Below, in pieces: positions 12,346 to 24,510 of a stretch of DNA of 64,000 bases. Under the pieces are notes generated by a model that saw nothing but the letters and a program-made list of their open reading frames with translations, had not been told where the DNA came from and did not search any database. The position numbers were made by a program, and so were the translations under genes. Source of the stretch: Thermus parvatiensis (GTDB taxonomy: Bacteria; Deinococcota; Deinococci; Deinococcales; Thermaceae). Positions within the stretch are counted from its first letter, which is position 1. Each line of letters opens with the position of its first letter. The stretch lies in NCBI RefSeq assembly GCF_001535545.1, contig NZ_CP014141.1:1426001-1490000 (forward strand), read 5' to 3'.

Positions 12346-13388
12346 CACCCGGTCGTCCCCGGGGCGCACCTGGCCCCTCCCGTCCCGGTTGGAGGTGGTG
12401 ACGTAGAGGGCGTGATCGGGGCCGAGCTGCACCTCCCTAAGGCGGCCGAAGCCGGAAAGGGCGGTCTCCACCCGCGAAACCCGCCAGCGGCCCCGCTCCC
12501 CCTCGAGGACGAGGCGCAAGAGGGCCTGCCCCCGGAGGCCCGCCACGTAGAGGTCCCCCCGGAAAAAGGCGAGGTTTCCCGGAGGGAAACCTTGGGGCCA
12601 GACGTAGAGCGGGTCCCGGTACCGGGGGTCGTTCCCCCGCCCCACCACCCTCGGCCAGCCGTAGTTCCCCCCGGGGACGATCAGGTTTACCTCGTCGTGG
12701 CCAAAGCCCTGCTCCCCGCTCGGCCCGTGCTCGCTGGAGAAAAGCTCCCCCGTCTTGGGGTGCCAGGCAAGCCCTTGGGGGTTGCGGTGGCCCAGGCTAT
12801 ACACCTCGGGCCTCGCCCCCCTTCGCCCCAGGAAGGGGTTTCCCGGGGCGGGCTCCCCTTCCGGGGTGAGGCGGAGGATCTTCCCCCCTAAGGAGGCGAG
12901 GTCCTGGGCGAGCTCCCGCTCGTAGACCTCCCCCGTGGTCACGTAGAGCATGCCATCGGGGCCAAAGGCGATGCGCCCCCCCGAGTGGAGGCCGTGGGGC
13001 CGGGCGGGGATCCCGTCCAGGACCACCCGGTCCAAGACCCCCGTTTCCCCTTGGTGCCTCAGGCGCACCACCTGGTTCCTCAAGCCCCCTCCGCCACGGT
13101 GCGGTAGGCGTAGACGTAAGGCTCCCGGGGAAACCGGGGATGGAGGGCGAGGCCCAAAAGCCCAGACTCCCCCCGGTGGTAGACGGGAAGCTCGGCGTAG
13201 GTGGAAAGCCTGTCCTCCCTAAAGAGCCGGATCCTGCCGGGCCTCTCCGAGATGAGCATCCCCCCGTCCGGCAGGAAGGCCAAGGCCCAGGGGACCTCGA
13301 GGCCCCCCACCACCTCCTCCGCCCTTAAGCCTTGGCCCCGGGCAAGGCCCAGGCCGAGAAGCCCCGCGAGAAAGCGCCTCCGGTCCAT
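12331..13388 (-). CDS. PQQ-dependent aldose sugar dehydrogenase-like beta-propeller protein, one base missing
   Basis: The protein has 352 residues and belongs to the soluble glucose/sorbosone dehydrogenase family. I recall HB8 TTHA0570 (PDB 2ISM) as the same protein. The N-terminus MDRRRFLAGLLGLGLA is a twin-arginine-type signal, so it acts in the periplasm. Family motifs include LEVPWALAFLPDG, GESGLLGLALHP, PHGLHSGGRIAFGPDGMLYVTTGE, SLGHRNPQGLAWHP and GGNYGWP. The run 13085-13089 lacks a base between AEG and GLRNQVVR. GGAGG precedes ATG 13388. The C-terminus overlaps hsp20 by 15 bases. Confidence 0.88.
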
Positions 13389-13451
13389 GCTCTACCTCCC
13401 TTCCTCCTCAAGGTAGCCCAAAAGGCGCACCTCCGTCCGGGAAAGCCCCGG

Positions 13452-14483
13452 CTACGCCTTTAGGTCCAGGATCACCTTCACCGCCTGGCCCGAGGCCAAT
13501 AGCTGGAAGGCCTCCTGGTAGCGGCTTAGGGGCAGGCGGTGGGTGATGAGGGGGCTTAGGTCCACCCTCCCCGAGTAGACCAAGGCGGTGCCCTGCATCC
13601 AGGTCTGCCAAAGCCTTCTTCCGGCGATGCCGAAGGCGGTGATCCCCCGCATCACGAGCTCCCCGGCGAGGTCAAAGCGGATGGGATCGGAAGGGATCCC
13701 CAAAATCCTCGCCTCTCCCCCAGGGATAAGGGCCATGAGGCCCTGGTGGATGGCGCTTTCGTTCCCGGAAAACTCCAAGAGCACCTCCACCCCGCTTCCC
13801 GTCACCTCGCGCACCACCTCCAGGAGGTCCTCCTCCAGGGGATTGATGAGGCGGTCGGCGTAGGGCTTGGCGAAGGCCAGGCGGTAGGGGTTCGGGTCAG
13901 AGACGAGGATGGGCCCCGCCCCGCTCGCCCGGGCCACCATGGCCGCCATGAGGCCGATGGGACCCGCCCCCGTGATGAGGACGCTTTTCCCCGAGACCCC
14001 GCTTCCCGCATAGACGGTGTGCACGGCGTTGCCGAAGGGCTCCAGGATGGCCGCCACCTCAAAGGGGAGGTCCTTGGGGTTCACCCAGGCGTTCTCCGCC
14101 GGCACCACCACGTACTCAGCGAAGCCCCCGTCCCGGTCCACGCCCAGGATCTTGGTGTTGAGGCAGACGTGGTAGTTCCCCGTGCGGCAGGCGGGGCAGG
14201 CGTGGCAGACCACATGGCTTTCCAGGCTCACGTGGTCCCCCACCTGAGGGCACTTCACCCCGGGGCCCACGGCCTCCACCACCCCGCTGAACTCGTGCCC
14301 GGTGACGAGAGGGGGCCGGATCCTCCCCCGGGCCCAGGCGTCCCACTTCCAGATGTGAAGGTCGGTGCCGCAGATGCTCGCCGCCTCCACCCGCACCAAA
14401 ACCTCCCCCGGGCCCGGCTCGGGCACGGGGCGGTCCACCAGGGTTAGGCCCTCCTCCGGGGCCAGCTTGGCCAAAGCGCGCAT
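13452..14483 (-). CDS. tdh: L-threonine 3-dehydrogenase
   Basis: Tdh oxidises L-threonine with NAD to 2-amino-3-ketobutyrate, the first step of threonine conversion to glycine. It has 343 residues and is intact. Catalytic zinc ligands are Cys38 (SICGTDLH), His63 and Glu64 (GHEFSG). The structural zinc site has four cysteines, at about 93, 96, 99 and 107. The NAD-binding loop is [10 protein letters not shown] near 177. The spacing and the opening [12 protein letters not shown] match E. coli Tdh. The glycine-cleavage genes at the right edge of the window act further down the same route. A TAGCAT box lies 9 bases before the start, just past the TamB stop. Confidence 0.95.
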   Translation of the reverse strand: MRALAKLAPEEGLTLVDRPVPEPGPGEVLVRVEAASICGTDLHIWKWDAWARGRIRPPLVTGHEFSGVVEAVGPGVKCPQVGDHVSLESHVVCHACPACRTGNYHVCLNTKILGVDRDGGFAEYVVVPAENAWVNPKDLPFEVAAILEPFGNAVHTVYAGSGVSGKSVLITGAGPIGLMAAMVARASGAGPILVSDPNPYRLAFAKPYADRLINPLEEDLLEVVREVTGSGVEVLLEFSGNESAIHQGLMALIPGGEARILGIPSDPIRFDLAGELVMRGITAFGIAGRRLWQTWMQGTALVYSGRVDLSPLITHRLPLSRYQEAFQLLASGQAVKVILDLKA

Positions 14484-14495
14484 ACCGGCGCCATG

Positions 14496-17400
14496 CTACC
14501 ACCGGTAGGCCGCGCCCACGCTGAAGCGGGTGTCGTCCCCCGTCTCCAGGGTGAGGGTCAGGGAAAGGGCGTCGGTGAGGTCGTAGCCCAGGCCGAAGGC
14601 CAGGCGGGAAAGGACCCCCTGCCCGAAGGAGGAGGAGAGGGTGAAGGTGATCCCGTCTGCCCGGTACTCGGCGGCGAAGGTCTGCTCCCCCCGCAGGTCT
14701 ACCTGGTACCCCAGAAAGAGCTCCGGGGTCAGGTACTTGCCCACGGAAAAGCGGGTCTCCTCCAGACTCCCCCCTGGATGGCGGGCACCTCCACCTGGAA
14801 CCGGTCCAGCCCCAAGGCCCGGGAAAGCTCCCGCTCCAGCTGGCCCAGGACCAGGTTCTCCAGCGCCGCTCCCAGGGCCACCTGGGGGAAGACCTCCCCC
14901 AGGCGGCTCGCATCCGGGGTGCCGAGGACGAGGAGGGCGTAGATCTCCGCCTGGGAAAGCGGGGGGGTGGAGGAGAAGGTGGGCTCCAGCCGCACCTTGA
15001 CGCGCCCGTTCTCCCGGAGGAACTCCCCGTCCACCGCAAGGCCCACCTGATACCCCCGGACCTCCGCCCGGGCCGCGAGGGCGAACCGGGGCAGGATCCC
15101 CCGGTCGGGGCTGAAGTAGAGGCGGCTTTGCCCCGGGTCCAGGGAGAAGAGGGCGTCCCAAAGGCGGAAGCTTCCCCAGAGGGGCCAGACCTCACCGGAG
15201 AGGTAGGGGTCCCCGTACGTGCCCCCGAGGTAGAGGTCCCCAGCCAGCTCCCCCTGGGCCAGGCTCTCCTGCACCAGGACCCCCCGCTCCGCGTAGAGGT
15301 GGACCCGGTCAAAGACGAGGGGGACCTTGGCCCCGCCCCCTTCCTGGGCCGCCACCCCCTCCTCCCCCAGGCGGCGCACCGCCTCCTCGGGGAAGGCGAG
15401 CCGGGCCCGCACCACCTGGGCCTCCCCGGTGAGGTGGTAGGTGCCACCCTCCTCGTAGAGGAAGAAGCTCTTTACGTCCAGGAGGCCCTCCTGCAGGTAG
15501 TACTGGGGGTAGTAGAGGGGAAGCTTGCCGTAGCCGGCGAGGCGCAAGGGGAAGAGGGTCCCCTGGGCCAGGGCCTCCCCGAGGCGCACCTCCACCCCGT
15601 AACCGGGGTAGCGCAGAACCGCCTCCAGAGGAGTGTCCTCCTTTAGGCCCGGGAGGGAGGCCGCCCCCGTAGCGGTCACGCGGAAGGCCCGGAGGTCCCC
15701 CTCGAGGCCGAGCCGTGCCCTCCCCGAAAAAGGGGCCTCCAGCACCACCTCTCCCTGGGCCTCCGCCCCGCCGTTCAGGGCGAGGAGACCCTGGGAGAGG
15801 TAGCCCGCCACGGGCCCCAGGCGGAAGCGGAAGCCCTGAAGCTCCAGGCGGAACCCCTGGCCGGCGAGCCGGAAGACCAGGGTCCCCGAGCCCTCGGGCC
15901 TATAGGGCTTGAGGGCAGGCACCACCTGGAGGACGGGGGTGAAAACCGTGTCCCGCAGGGCGAGGTAGAGGTCGCTTCCCTCGGGGCTCCAGTAGCCCCT
16001 CCCCTCCCAGGTCCCCTTCCCCGTGAGGCGGAGGGCGTCCACCAGGAGGCGGCCCCCCTCGAGGCGGAAGGCCGCCCGGCCCTGGAGCTCGTCCCCGCCC
16101 CCCACGAAGCGGAGGCTTTCCCCCACCAGCACCCCCTCTCCCCGCAAGGGATCCCCGAGGGGAAGCCGCAGGCGCAAAACCCCCGTCCAATAGGCCTCCC
16201 CCTCCAAGGGCCCCGCCACCGCGGCGAGGAGGAGGTGGAGGGGAAAGGCGCGGGGAGCGGCGAAGAGGTCCAGCCTTTCCCCCTCCAGGTCCACCCGGAA
16301 GGCCGTCTCCCCAAGGCGCCCCTCCCCCCGGGCAAGCCCCGCCCCCAGGTCGCCGGAGAAGCTGAAGGGTAGGGCGGTCCCCGCCGCCTCCACCCGCCCC
16401 GAGAGGGCGCCCTGGGCCTTCAGGCCCTCCAGGTGAAGCCTCCCCGAAACCCTCCCCTTGAGGTGGGGGACGTACCGGGCCACGAACTCCTCCAAAGCGG
16501 CCTCCTCCAGAACGAGGTCCCCGCGCAGGGGAAGAAGCCTTCCCTCCACGAGGACCCGGCCGCCCCCGGCCTCCAAGACCCCCTCCACCCCGTAGCCCTC
16601 CCCGCCCACCCGGCCCCGGAAGCGGCCCTCCAGGGGCGGGAGGGGGAGGTCCACCCGAAGGTCCCCGCCCGCCGGGTAGGTGAGGCGCCCCGAGGCGTAG
16701 GGTCCTTCCGCCTCGAGGGCCGCCTCCAGGAGGCGTCCCGTGAGGGTAAGGCGCTGGGGCCCGGCGGCGTAAGCGAGCCGGTAGGCCCCCGAGAGGTCCA
16801 CCTCCCCCTCCAGCCTCCCCGCCCCCGCCGTCCACCAGGGGTAGGCGGGGTGGTTCCCCGAGACGGCCACCCGATCCCCCTTTCCCTCGAGGGCCAGGGC
16901 GAAGCCGTGGACGCCGAGGACGAGCCTCCCCTCCACCTTCCCCCCGGCGTAGCGCAAGGCCCCCTCCCCTTCCGGGCTCGTGAGGGTGAGGGCAAGGGCC
17001 TTCAGGTCCACCTCCCCCTCCAGGGGAAGGCCGAGGCCCGGAAGGCGGTAGGCGAGGCGGAGGCTCCCCCCCTCCCCCCAGGCCTCCACCCCCTCCGGGA
17101 CCAGGCGGGAAAGGAGCCGCGCCCTGCCCCCGGCCTCCCGCGCCCCAAGGTCCAGCCAAAGCCCCCCCACCTGAAGCCTGGGCCAGAGGAGGCGCACCGC
17201 CTCCCCCAAGACCTCCCCCTCAAGCTCCGGGACCCCCTGCCCCGAGAGGGCCACCCACCCCTCCCGGAAGGCGAGCCTCCCCGTCCAGTCCCCCTTCCAG
17301 GCCACCTCCCCCTCGAGGTCCCCAAAGAAGGTGAGGCGGAGCCCCTCGGCGCCGAACCTCCCCGAAATCCGGGCCTCGCGGCCGAAGACGGCAAGCCGCC

Positions 17401-20400
17401 CCGACCCCGAAACCTCCCCCCAGGCCCCCTCTACCCGTCCAAAGAGGGCAAGGGGCCCGTAGCGGAACCCCTCCAGGACCAGGGCCACCCTTTCCGGCCC
17501 CACCTCTCCCCTCACCCCTTCCCCGGAAAGGCCCACCCGGAACCCGGGAAGCCCCTCCAAGGCCAAGACCACCTCCCCGTAGCGGTACGTCCCGGAAAGC
17601 CAGGCCCCGGGGTAGACGCCCTCTGCGCGAAGCTCCCCGAGGCCCAAGGGAAGCGCCCCGGCGTACCGGTAGGCGAGGCGGAAGGGATGGAGGTCAAGCC
17701 GCCCCACCAGGGGCAGGCCCTCCCCCTCCAGGTCCAGGCCCAGCCCCCGCCCCGAAAGCCGCACCTCCCCGTAGGGGGTGGAAAGCCGCCCCTCCCCCAC
17801 GACCTCCCCAAGGTACCCCTCGGGCGCGGCGTACCGGTAGCCTCCCGCGAAGGCCAGCCCCCCGTAGGCGAGCCTTCCCGAGGCCTCCAGGGCGAGGCCG
17901 GAACAGGCCCCCAAGGGGGCGGGGAGGCAGAACCTCCCCGTCCACGCCCCTTCCCAGGCCCCCTCCCCTTGGAGGAGGAAGCGCCCCTCCCCCAGGTCCA
18001 CCTCGCCCCCAAGGCCCCCCCCGGGAAGGGGGTAGCGGAGGGCAAACCGCCCTGAAAGCCCTTCCCCGTACCGGGCCTCCCCGAAGAGGTGGGGGCCGGC
18101 GAAGCGGAGGGAAAGGCCCTCCGCCCAAAGCACCTCCAGCCGCTCCCCGTAGGCCTCCCCCTGAAGCTCGGCCCGGAGGGGCCAAAGCCAAGCCTGCCCC
18201 GAAAGCCTCCCCTCCTCCCCCTCCAGGGTGAGGGCGATGGGGGCCTCCAGGGGCCCCTCCCCCCGGGCCTTCAGACGCAGGGGAAGCCCGAAAGGGGTGA
18301 GGTCCTGGTCCACCTCCAGGGCGAGCCGTCCTTCCTCCAGGACGAGCCCCACCCCCTCCGCCTCCGCCCGGAGGACGAGGCCAGCGAGGTCCGGGGTCCC
18401 GCCCCGGTAGCGGTAGGTGAAGCGGAAGGGGATCTCCGCCCCCTCGCCCCGAAGGACCCCGCCCCCCACGAGGTCCAGCCGGGGCAGGTCCCCCTGGAAG
18501 CGGGCCGAGGCCGTGAGGCGGGCCTTCCCCAGGGACCGGGCGAAGGCGGCTTCCCCCTCCAGGGCGAGGCCCGAAAGCCGGGCTTCGGCCTGAAGCCCTT
18601 CCCCCCAAAGCCTAAGGGTCAAAGGCCCGTCCCCCTCCCCCTCCAGGCGGAGGCCCCGGCCAACGGCGGAAAACCCCCCGCGGTACCCCTCGGGACCGTA
18701 GGCCAGGTCCGCCCGCACCTCTAGGCCCAGGACCTCCCCCTCGCCCCGGAGGGCGAGGGCAAGCCCCTCCCCGTAGGCCGCCCGGAGGGCCAGGGGCGCC
18801 TCCCAGGAAAGCTCCGCCTTGAGCCCCTCTCCCACAAGGCGGAAAGGCCCCTCCTGCCGGAGGTAGGCGAGGCTTCGGAGGCGCCCCCAAAGCTCGTAGC
18901 GGCTCCCCGCAACGCGGAAGCGCCCTTCCCCCTCGGCGTAGGCCGAGGCGTGCGCCACCCGGCCCTCCCCCCGGAGGGCGGCCAGGTCCAGGCGGGCCTC
19001 GGCCCAGGTGGTCCCCAGGCCCTCCGGGGCGAAGCGGGCCTCCAGGGCCACCTCCCTCCAGGGCCCCGCGAAGGAGAGCTCCAGGCCCCGGTAGCCCAGC
19101 CGCCCCGAAACCTCCTCCCCCAAGCGGAGCCTTCCCTCCCCGGAAAGCCCGAGGAGACCCTTAAAGTCCCCTCCCCGCCAGTCCCAGGAAAGCCCCGCCT
19201 CCCGCCCCGGGAGGAGGAGGGTGAGGGTCGTGCCCCGGTAACGGGCCTCGAGGGGCTCCCCAAGGAGGCGAAGCCTGGCCTCCCCTTCGCCCTCCCCCGA
19301 GAGGGCGAGCCTTCCCCGCGCCTCCCCGGCGAGGGGGAGGCCGAAGGCTTGGGCCAGGGGGGCCACCTCGGCGAGGGCGAGGCGCACCGTCTCCTTCTCC
19401 AGGGCCACCTCTCCCCCGGCGTAGCGGACCTCGAGGAAGGGTCCCTCCCCGTAGCCTCCCCGGAAGGCGAAGGGAAGCTCCCCGTAGACCCCCTCCCCCG
19501 CGCCCTCCAGGCGGAGCCCCTCCCCCTGGAAGCTTCCCCACACCTCCCCCGCCTTCCCGAGGAAGGCGAAGGGAAGCCGGAAGCTTCCCCTGTACCCCGC
19601 CCCCTCCCCCTCGAGGGCAAGGGGACCTTGGAGCCGGTAGCGGACCCCGTCCGCCACCTCCACCTCGCCCTGGAAGGGCAAGGGCTCCAGGTAAGGCACC
19701 CGGGCCTTCCCCGCAAGCCGGAAGCGGAGGGCCCCCCAAGGGCCTCCCCCCTCCCCTTCCCCCTCCACGGCCACCCCGCCCGCCCGGTAGCGGCCGGAAA
19801 AGCGCAAGGAAAGCCCCTCCGGAAAGACCTCCCCTTCCCCCTCCAGGTAGGGGCCTTTCAGGAAGAGGCGGGCCCGGAGGAGGGCCGTCCCCTCCAGGAC
19901 CGCCTGGCCGTAAGGGGTTTCCACCCGAAGCCTCCCCCCCTCGAGGCCCCAGTCCCCCCAAAGCCTTGCGGGAAGCCCGAAGGGGCGAGGTCGTACCCCC
20001 GGGCGGAGAGGTTGAGGGCGAGGCCCTCCCCGTACCCCCCGGCGAGGGCGAGGCCCGGCGCCTCTCCCGTAAAGCGCAAGGCCTTTCCCTTCCCGGAAAG
20101 CTCCAGGGCGAGGCCCGCCCGGGGAAGGGCGGCCTCGCCCCGGTAGGCGAGGGCAAAGAGGTCCGCCTCCCCCTTAAGGGTCCAGGGGCCGAGGGCCGGG
20201 AGGTCCCCCGACCCCTCCAAGGCGAGCCCCCGCCAGGCCCCCGCGCCCCGCAGGGCGCCGAAGGGGGTGGAGAGGGCCACCGACCCTCCTTCCAGGTCCC
20301 CCTGGGCCCGAAGCCGCCCCTCCACCCCCCGGTAGCGGAAGGGGAGGTCCAAAAGGAAGGGGTAGCGCCCCGAAAGCTCCACCCGCCCCACCCCGGGAAG

Positions 20401-22512
20401 CTCCAGGGCCTCCCGGGTGAGCCGGAAGGCGAGGGGCGGGGTGGCGAGCCCCTCGGGCCAAGGAGGGAGGATGCGGCCGGAGAGGGCGAGCCCCGGAAAG
20501 ACCTCCCCCTCCCCCTCCACGGGGCCGGAGAGGGCGAGGAGAAGCCGCCCCCCCTCCCCCCAGAGCCTTCCCCGAAGCCCCAGGGGGCCCTCCAGGGAGG
20601 CCCACCCCGAGAACCCCTCCCCGTAGGCCAGGTCCGCCCGGAGCCGGAACCCCCCAAGCGCCGCCTCCCCCGCAAGCCTCAGGGCCTCCCGGTAAGTGAG
20701 GCGCAGCCCCCCGGCGAGGAGGCGCAGGCCCGCCTCGGGGTCGTAGGCCCCGGAAAGGGGGAGGGTTCCCAGGGGGGTGGAAAGCCGCCCCTCCAGGTCC
20801 GCCCCGAGGCCCCTAAGCCGAGCCCGGGCCTCGAGGGCGCGCCCCTCCAGGCGCAAGGCCCCAGAAAGCGCCCCCTCCCGGTAGACCGCCTCCCCGTAAA
20901 GGCGGGCCTCTTCCAGAAGGCGGAGGGGAAGCCCCTCAAGCCTCAGGGCGAAGACGCCTCCCCGGTAGCTCCCCTCCCCGTAGGGGCTTTCCAGGAAAAA
21001 GGCTCCCTCCCCCTGCCGCACCCGGACCGGAAAGGCGGCGTAGGGGGAAGTGTAGCGGAGGTCGGCGAGAAGCCGCCCCCCCTCAAGCCTCCCCTCCCCC
21101 TCCACCTGCCCCACGAGGAGGGGCGTGGGCCGGAGGCGGAGAGCGAGGTCGCCCCAGGTGCCGGAGAAGGCCAAGGGGCCCAGCCGGCCGGAAACCTTCT
21201 CCCCCTCCCCCACCGCTTCCCCAAAGAGGTCCAAGGGGGGGAAGAGGGGAAGGCGGGCCCCTGGGCCCTCCACGACCACCCGGTAGCGGCTCCCCTCCCC
21301 CTGGAAGCGCACCGCGGCGAGGCCCTCGAGGGGCTTGGGCCAGGCCGCCCGCCCCTCCCCTTCGTACCGCCCCCCTTCCCCAAGGAGGGCGAGGGCGCTC
21401 CCCAGGCTGTCCCGGTAGCGGCCCCAGTAGCGGCCGCCTTCAAGCCCCGCCTCCAGGGTGTAGGTGCGGTCAAAAAGCCGGCCCTCCACCAGCGCCTCCA
21501 GGGCGAAAACCTTGCGGAAGGAGAGGGTGCCCTGGTGGCGGAAGGGCTCCCCTAAAAGCCTTCCCTCCCCTTGGAAGGCCCCCTGGAGGCGCAGGGCCTC
21601 CCACCCCTCCCCCTCCAGGACAAGGCGGCCATCCCCCTCCACGGGCAGGGCGAGGCCGTAGTGGAGGGCGAGGGCCCTCAGGCTCGGCCTCCCCTCCACA
21701 AGGAAGCGGTAGCGGGGGGCCTTAAGGTCCACCTCCGCGGTGGCCGCCACGGGCCCCTCGAGGCCCCGCCCCCGGAGGCGGGCCTCCACCCGGCCCCCCT
21801 CCAGGCGGAGGGTCCCCTCCACCCCTTCAAGGGGGAAGCCCACCACCTCCACCGCCCCTTCCCGCACCCAGGCCTCCCCGGAAACCCCTTGGGGCCCAAG
21901 CCGCAAGGTGCCAGAAAGCCTCCCTCCCTTAAGCCCCTCGTAGAAGAAGGAAAGCCCCCGCACCTCCCCGGCGAAGCCCACCTCCCAGGCGGTAAGGTCC
22001 GGGGAAAGGGCGCGGGCCTCCCCCTGGAAGCTCCCCCCGGGGAGCCGGGCCAGGAAGCGGTAGGGGTTCTCCCCGAGGAGGGTGAGGCGGAGGGGAGGGA
22101 GGAAGAGGCGCTCCCCTCGGGGAAGCTCCACGGCCACGTCCTCGAGGCGGAGGCTCCGAAAGAGGAGCCGGAAGGCGGGGGGCGGGCCTCCCCCCTCGGG
22201 CACCAGGGCCTCCCAGGTGGGGCGCACCACGGCCTTCCTGAGGGTCAAGGAAAGGGGGAGCTCCCGCCGGAAAAGGCCCAGGAGGTCGTAGGCGAGGTCC
22301 ACCTCCTCCGCCTCCAGGGCGAGGCCTTGGCCCTCCAGGCGCACCCCCTTCAGGCGCAGGCCCCAAAGGAGGTGCCCCCGCACCTCCCGCACCTCCCCCC
22401 GGAAGCCCAGGAGGGCAAGCCCGCCCTCCACCGCCCCCTTAAGCAGGGGCGGAAAGCCGAGGAGGAGGGCGAGACCCAAAAGCCCGAGGAAAAGACCCCA
22501 CCCCCACCGCAT
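14496..22512 (-). CDS. giant TamB-like (DUF490) envelope protein of about 2672 residues, two single-base breaks
   Basis: An N-terminal membrane anchor (MRWGWGLFLGLLGLALLL) leads a very long, almost purely beta-strand protein built from short alternating hydrophobic/Gly-Glu repeats (many 'LEGEG', 'LRLxG' units). It ends in a TamB-type C-terminal domain: YLTPELFLGYQVDLRGE, then LAFGLGYDLTDALSLTLTLETG and SVGAAYRW. TamB-family proteins form hydrophobic grooves bridging inner and outer membranes and assist outer-membrane assembly or lipid traffic. E. coli TamB has about 1260 residues, so this one is twice as long. Runs 19982-19985 and 14769-14774 are one base short; repair makes one frame. A TATCCT box 7 bases before ATG 22512 suggests a leaderless start. 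Confidence 0.85.
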
Positions 22513-22519
22513 CCCCTTC

Positions 22520-22525
22520 AGGATA
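22520..22525 (-). promoter_or_regulatory. -10 box, leaderless type (TamB-like gene)
   Basis: TATCCT lies 7 bases before ATG 22512. It faces the acyP box 35 bases away. Confidence 0.5.
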
Positions 22526-22559
22526 GGGGGCGGGGATGAAAACCGGGTGGCAACCCCGG

Positions 22560-22565
22560 TAGAAT
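22560..22565 (+). promoter_or_regulatory. -10 box, leaderless type (acyP)
   Basis: TAGAAT lies 6 bases before ATG 22572. A hyphenated inverted repeat (CCGGG...CCCGG, about 22544-22559) precedes it and could be an operator or chance. Confidence 0.55.
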
Positions 22566-22571
22566 GCCCCC

Positions 22572-22838
22572 ATGCCGCGCCTCGTGGCCTTGGTGAAGGG
22601 AAGGGTGCAAGGGGTGGGGTACCGGGCCTTCGCCCAGAAGAAGGCCCTGGAGCTCGGCCTTTCCGGCTACGCCGAGAACCTCCCGGACGGCCGGGTGGAG
22701 GTGGTGGCCGAAGGCCCCAAGGAGGCCCTGGAGCTCTTCCTCCACCACCTCAAGCAAGGCCCCCGCCTCGCCCGGGTGGAGGCGGTGGAGGTCCAGTGGG
22801 GGGAGGAGGCGGGGCTAAAGGGCTTTCACGTGTACTGA
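22572..22838 (+). CDS. acyP: acylphosphatase
   Basis: AcyP hydrolyses acyl phosphates such as acetyl phosphate and 1,3-bisphosphoglycerate. It has 88 residues, the standard length. The family signature GRVQGVGYR carries the phosphate-binding Arg18. The catalytic Asn36 lies in [20 protein letters not shown] 22572 is set by the TAGAAT box 6 bases away. It overlaps the convergent hflX gene by 13 bases and is divergent from the TamB-like gene. Confidence 0.96.
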
Positions 22839-24478
22839 GCCCAGGCCTGGGGACGGACCCCGAGGTCCAGCAGGGCCCGGGCGAGGGCCTCCTTGAGCTC
22901 CTTAAGCCCCGTCCCCTTGAGGGCGGACACGGGGACGCCCCCCAGGCGCTCCCCCAGGAAGTAGAGGTCGTAGGGGGCCGCCCGGTCCGCCTTGTTGAGG
23001 GCGAGGACCACGGGGGCCTCCACCCCGAGGTCCAAAAGCAGGTCCCGCACCACCCGATGCCGCTCCAGCGCCCCCTCCTCCGAGGCGTCCAGGACGTGGA
23101 CCAGGACGTCCGCCTCCCTCACCTCCTCCAGGGTCGCCCGGAAGGCGGTGAGGAGCTCTTCCGGCATGTGGCGGATGAAGCCCACGGTGTCGGTGAAGAG
23201 GACCTCCCCCACCCCGGGGAGGAAGCCCCTGCGGGTGAGGGGCCTTAGAGTGGCGAAGAGCTTGTCCTCCCCCTCCTCCCCGGCACGGGTTAAGGCGCGG
23301 AGGAGGGTGGTCTTGCCGGCGTTGGTGTAGCCCACCACCGCCACCAAGGGCACGCCCCGCCGCTTCCGCTTCTGCCTCGCCTCCTGGCGGCGGAGGGCGT
23401 AGTCCTGGAGCTTGCGGGAGAGGTGGGCGATCCGGTCCTGGAGGCGGCGCCGGTCCACCTCCAGCTTCGTCTCCCCGGGGCCCCGGGTCCCGATCCCGCC
23501 CCCGAGGCGGCTCATCTCCTTCCCCTTCCCCACGAGCCGGGGGAGGAGGTAACGGAGCTGGGCCAGCTCCACCTGGGCCTGGGCCTCAGGGGTCTTGGCG
23601 TGGAGGGCGAAGATGTCCAGGATGAGCTGGGTCCGGTCCAGGACCTTGAGGCCCGTGACCCGCTCGATCTCCCGGGCCTGGGCCGGGGTGAGGTCCACGC
23701 CGAAGATGAGGGTGGAGGCGTTCTCGTGGTAAGCCAGGCTCTTGAGCTCCTCCAGCTTGCCGAGGCCCACCAGGTACCGCGGGTCCAGGCTCTTGCGGAA
23801 GACCAGGATCTGCCTCACCGGCACGCCCCCCGCGGTCCGGGTCAGCTCGGCGAGCTCCCGCAAGACCGCCTCCGCCTCCGGGCCCTCCCCCGTGTCCACC
23901 CCCACCAGGAGGGCCCGCTCCCCGCTCCCGTCCCGGACCTCGAGGACCCGGGCCTGGCGGGAAAGCTCCTCTTCCAGGGCCATGACCTCGCCCCAGAGGT
24001 CCAGGTCCAGGTACTGGTGGAAGGGCTTGGGCGGCAGGACCCGCCAGTCCTCCTCCAGGGCCCTGGGCGGCGAGAGGAAGGCGAGGTGCAAAAGGCCCGG
24101 CCGCCCGTCCGCCTCCACCTCCAAGGCGGCCAGGTTGTCCAGCCGCCTGAGGAAGAGGACGGAGAGGTCGGGCCGGGAAAGCCCCCCGGGGCCCAGGTGG
24201 GTGTGGAGGAGGCGGTAGCCGGAAAGCCGCCTCTCGCTCCACCCCTCCTCGGGGAAGGGCACGTCCTTGGCGTCCCCCACGGCCACCCGCACCACCCGTC
24301 CCTCCCGGTCCAGGACGAGGCTCAAGGGCCTCCCTACCTCGGCGGAGAGGGCCGCCAGGGTGTGGGCGAGCTCCGGGGTGAGGACCCGGTCCTTGGGGAG
24401 GCGCCTCCGGTACAGGTTGGAAATCCGCTTCAGTTCGCTCTTCTTGAGCCCTTGCGTGCGCCCGAAAACCTTATCCAA
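22826..24478 (-). CDS. hflX: ribosome-associated GTPase HflX
   Basis: HflX binds 50S/70S ribosomes and splits stalled or heat-damaged ribosomes. It has 550 residues, longer than the E. coli protein of about 426, because of an extra N-terminal region of about 180 residues. The HflX core begins near [25 protein letters not shown], with the glycine-rich [23 protein letters not shown] helix pair. The G domain follows: G1 [12 protein letters not shown]3 [11 protein letters not shown]4 LNKAD and G5 SALKGTG. The start is TTG 24478, 9 bases after a perfect TATAAT box and with GGGAG between. It is intact. Confidence 0.94.
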
Positions 24479-24487
24479 TCCGCTCCC

Positions 24488-24493
24488 ATTATA
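24488..24493 (-). promoter_or_regulatory. consensus -10 box of hflX
   Basis: TATAAT lies 9 bases before the TTG start of hflX, giving a leader of only a few bases. It lies about 19 bases from the divergent ydcF start. Confidence 0.55.
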
Positions 24494-24510
24494 GCAGGAA
24501 GGCCGGTAAG

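Noticed and set aside
16433..21555. Long open frames antisense to the TamB-like gene (for example 16433-18055, 18950-20146, 19966-21555 on the plus strand)
   Set aside because: They are rich in Pro, Gly, Arg and His with no domain, signal or spacing evidence. Such shadows arise opposite G/C-ended codons.
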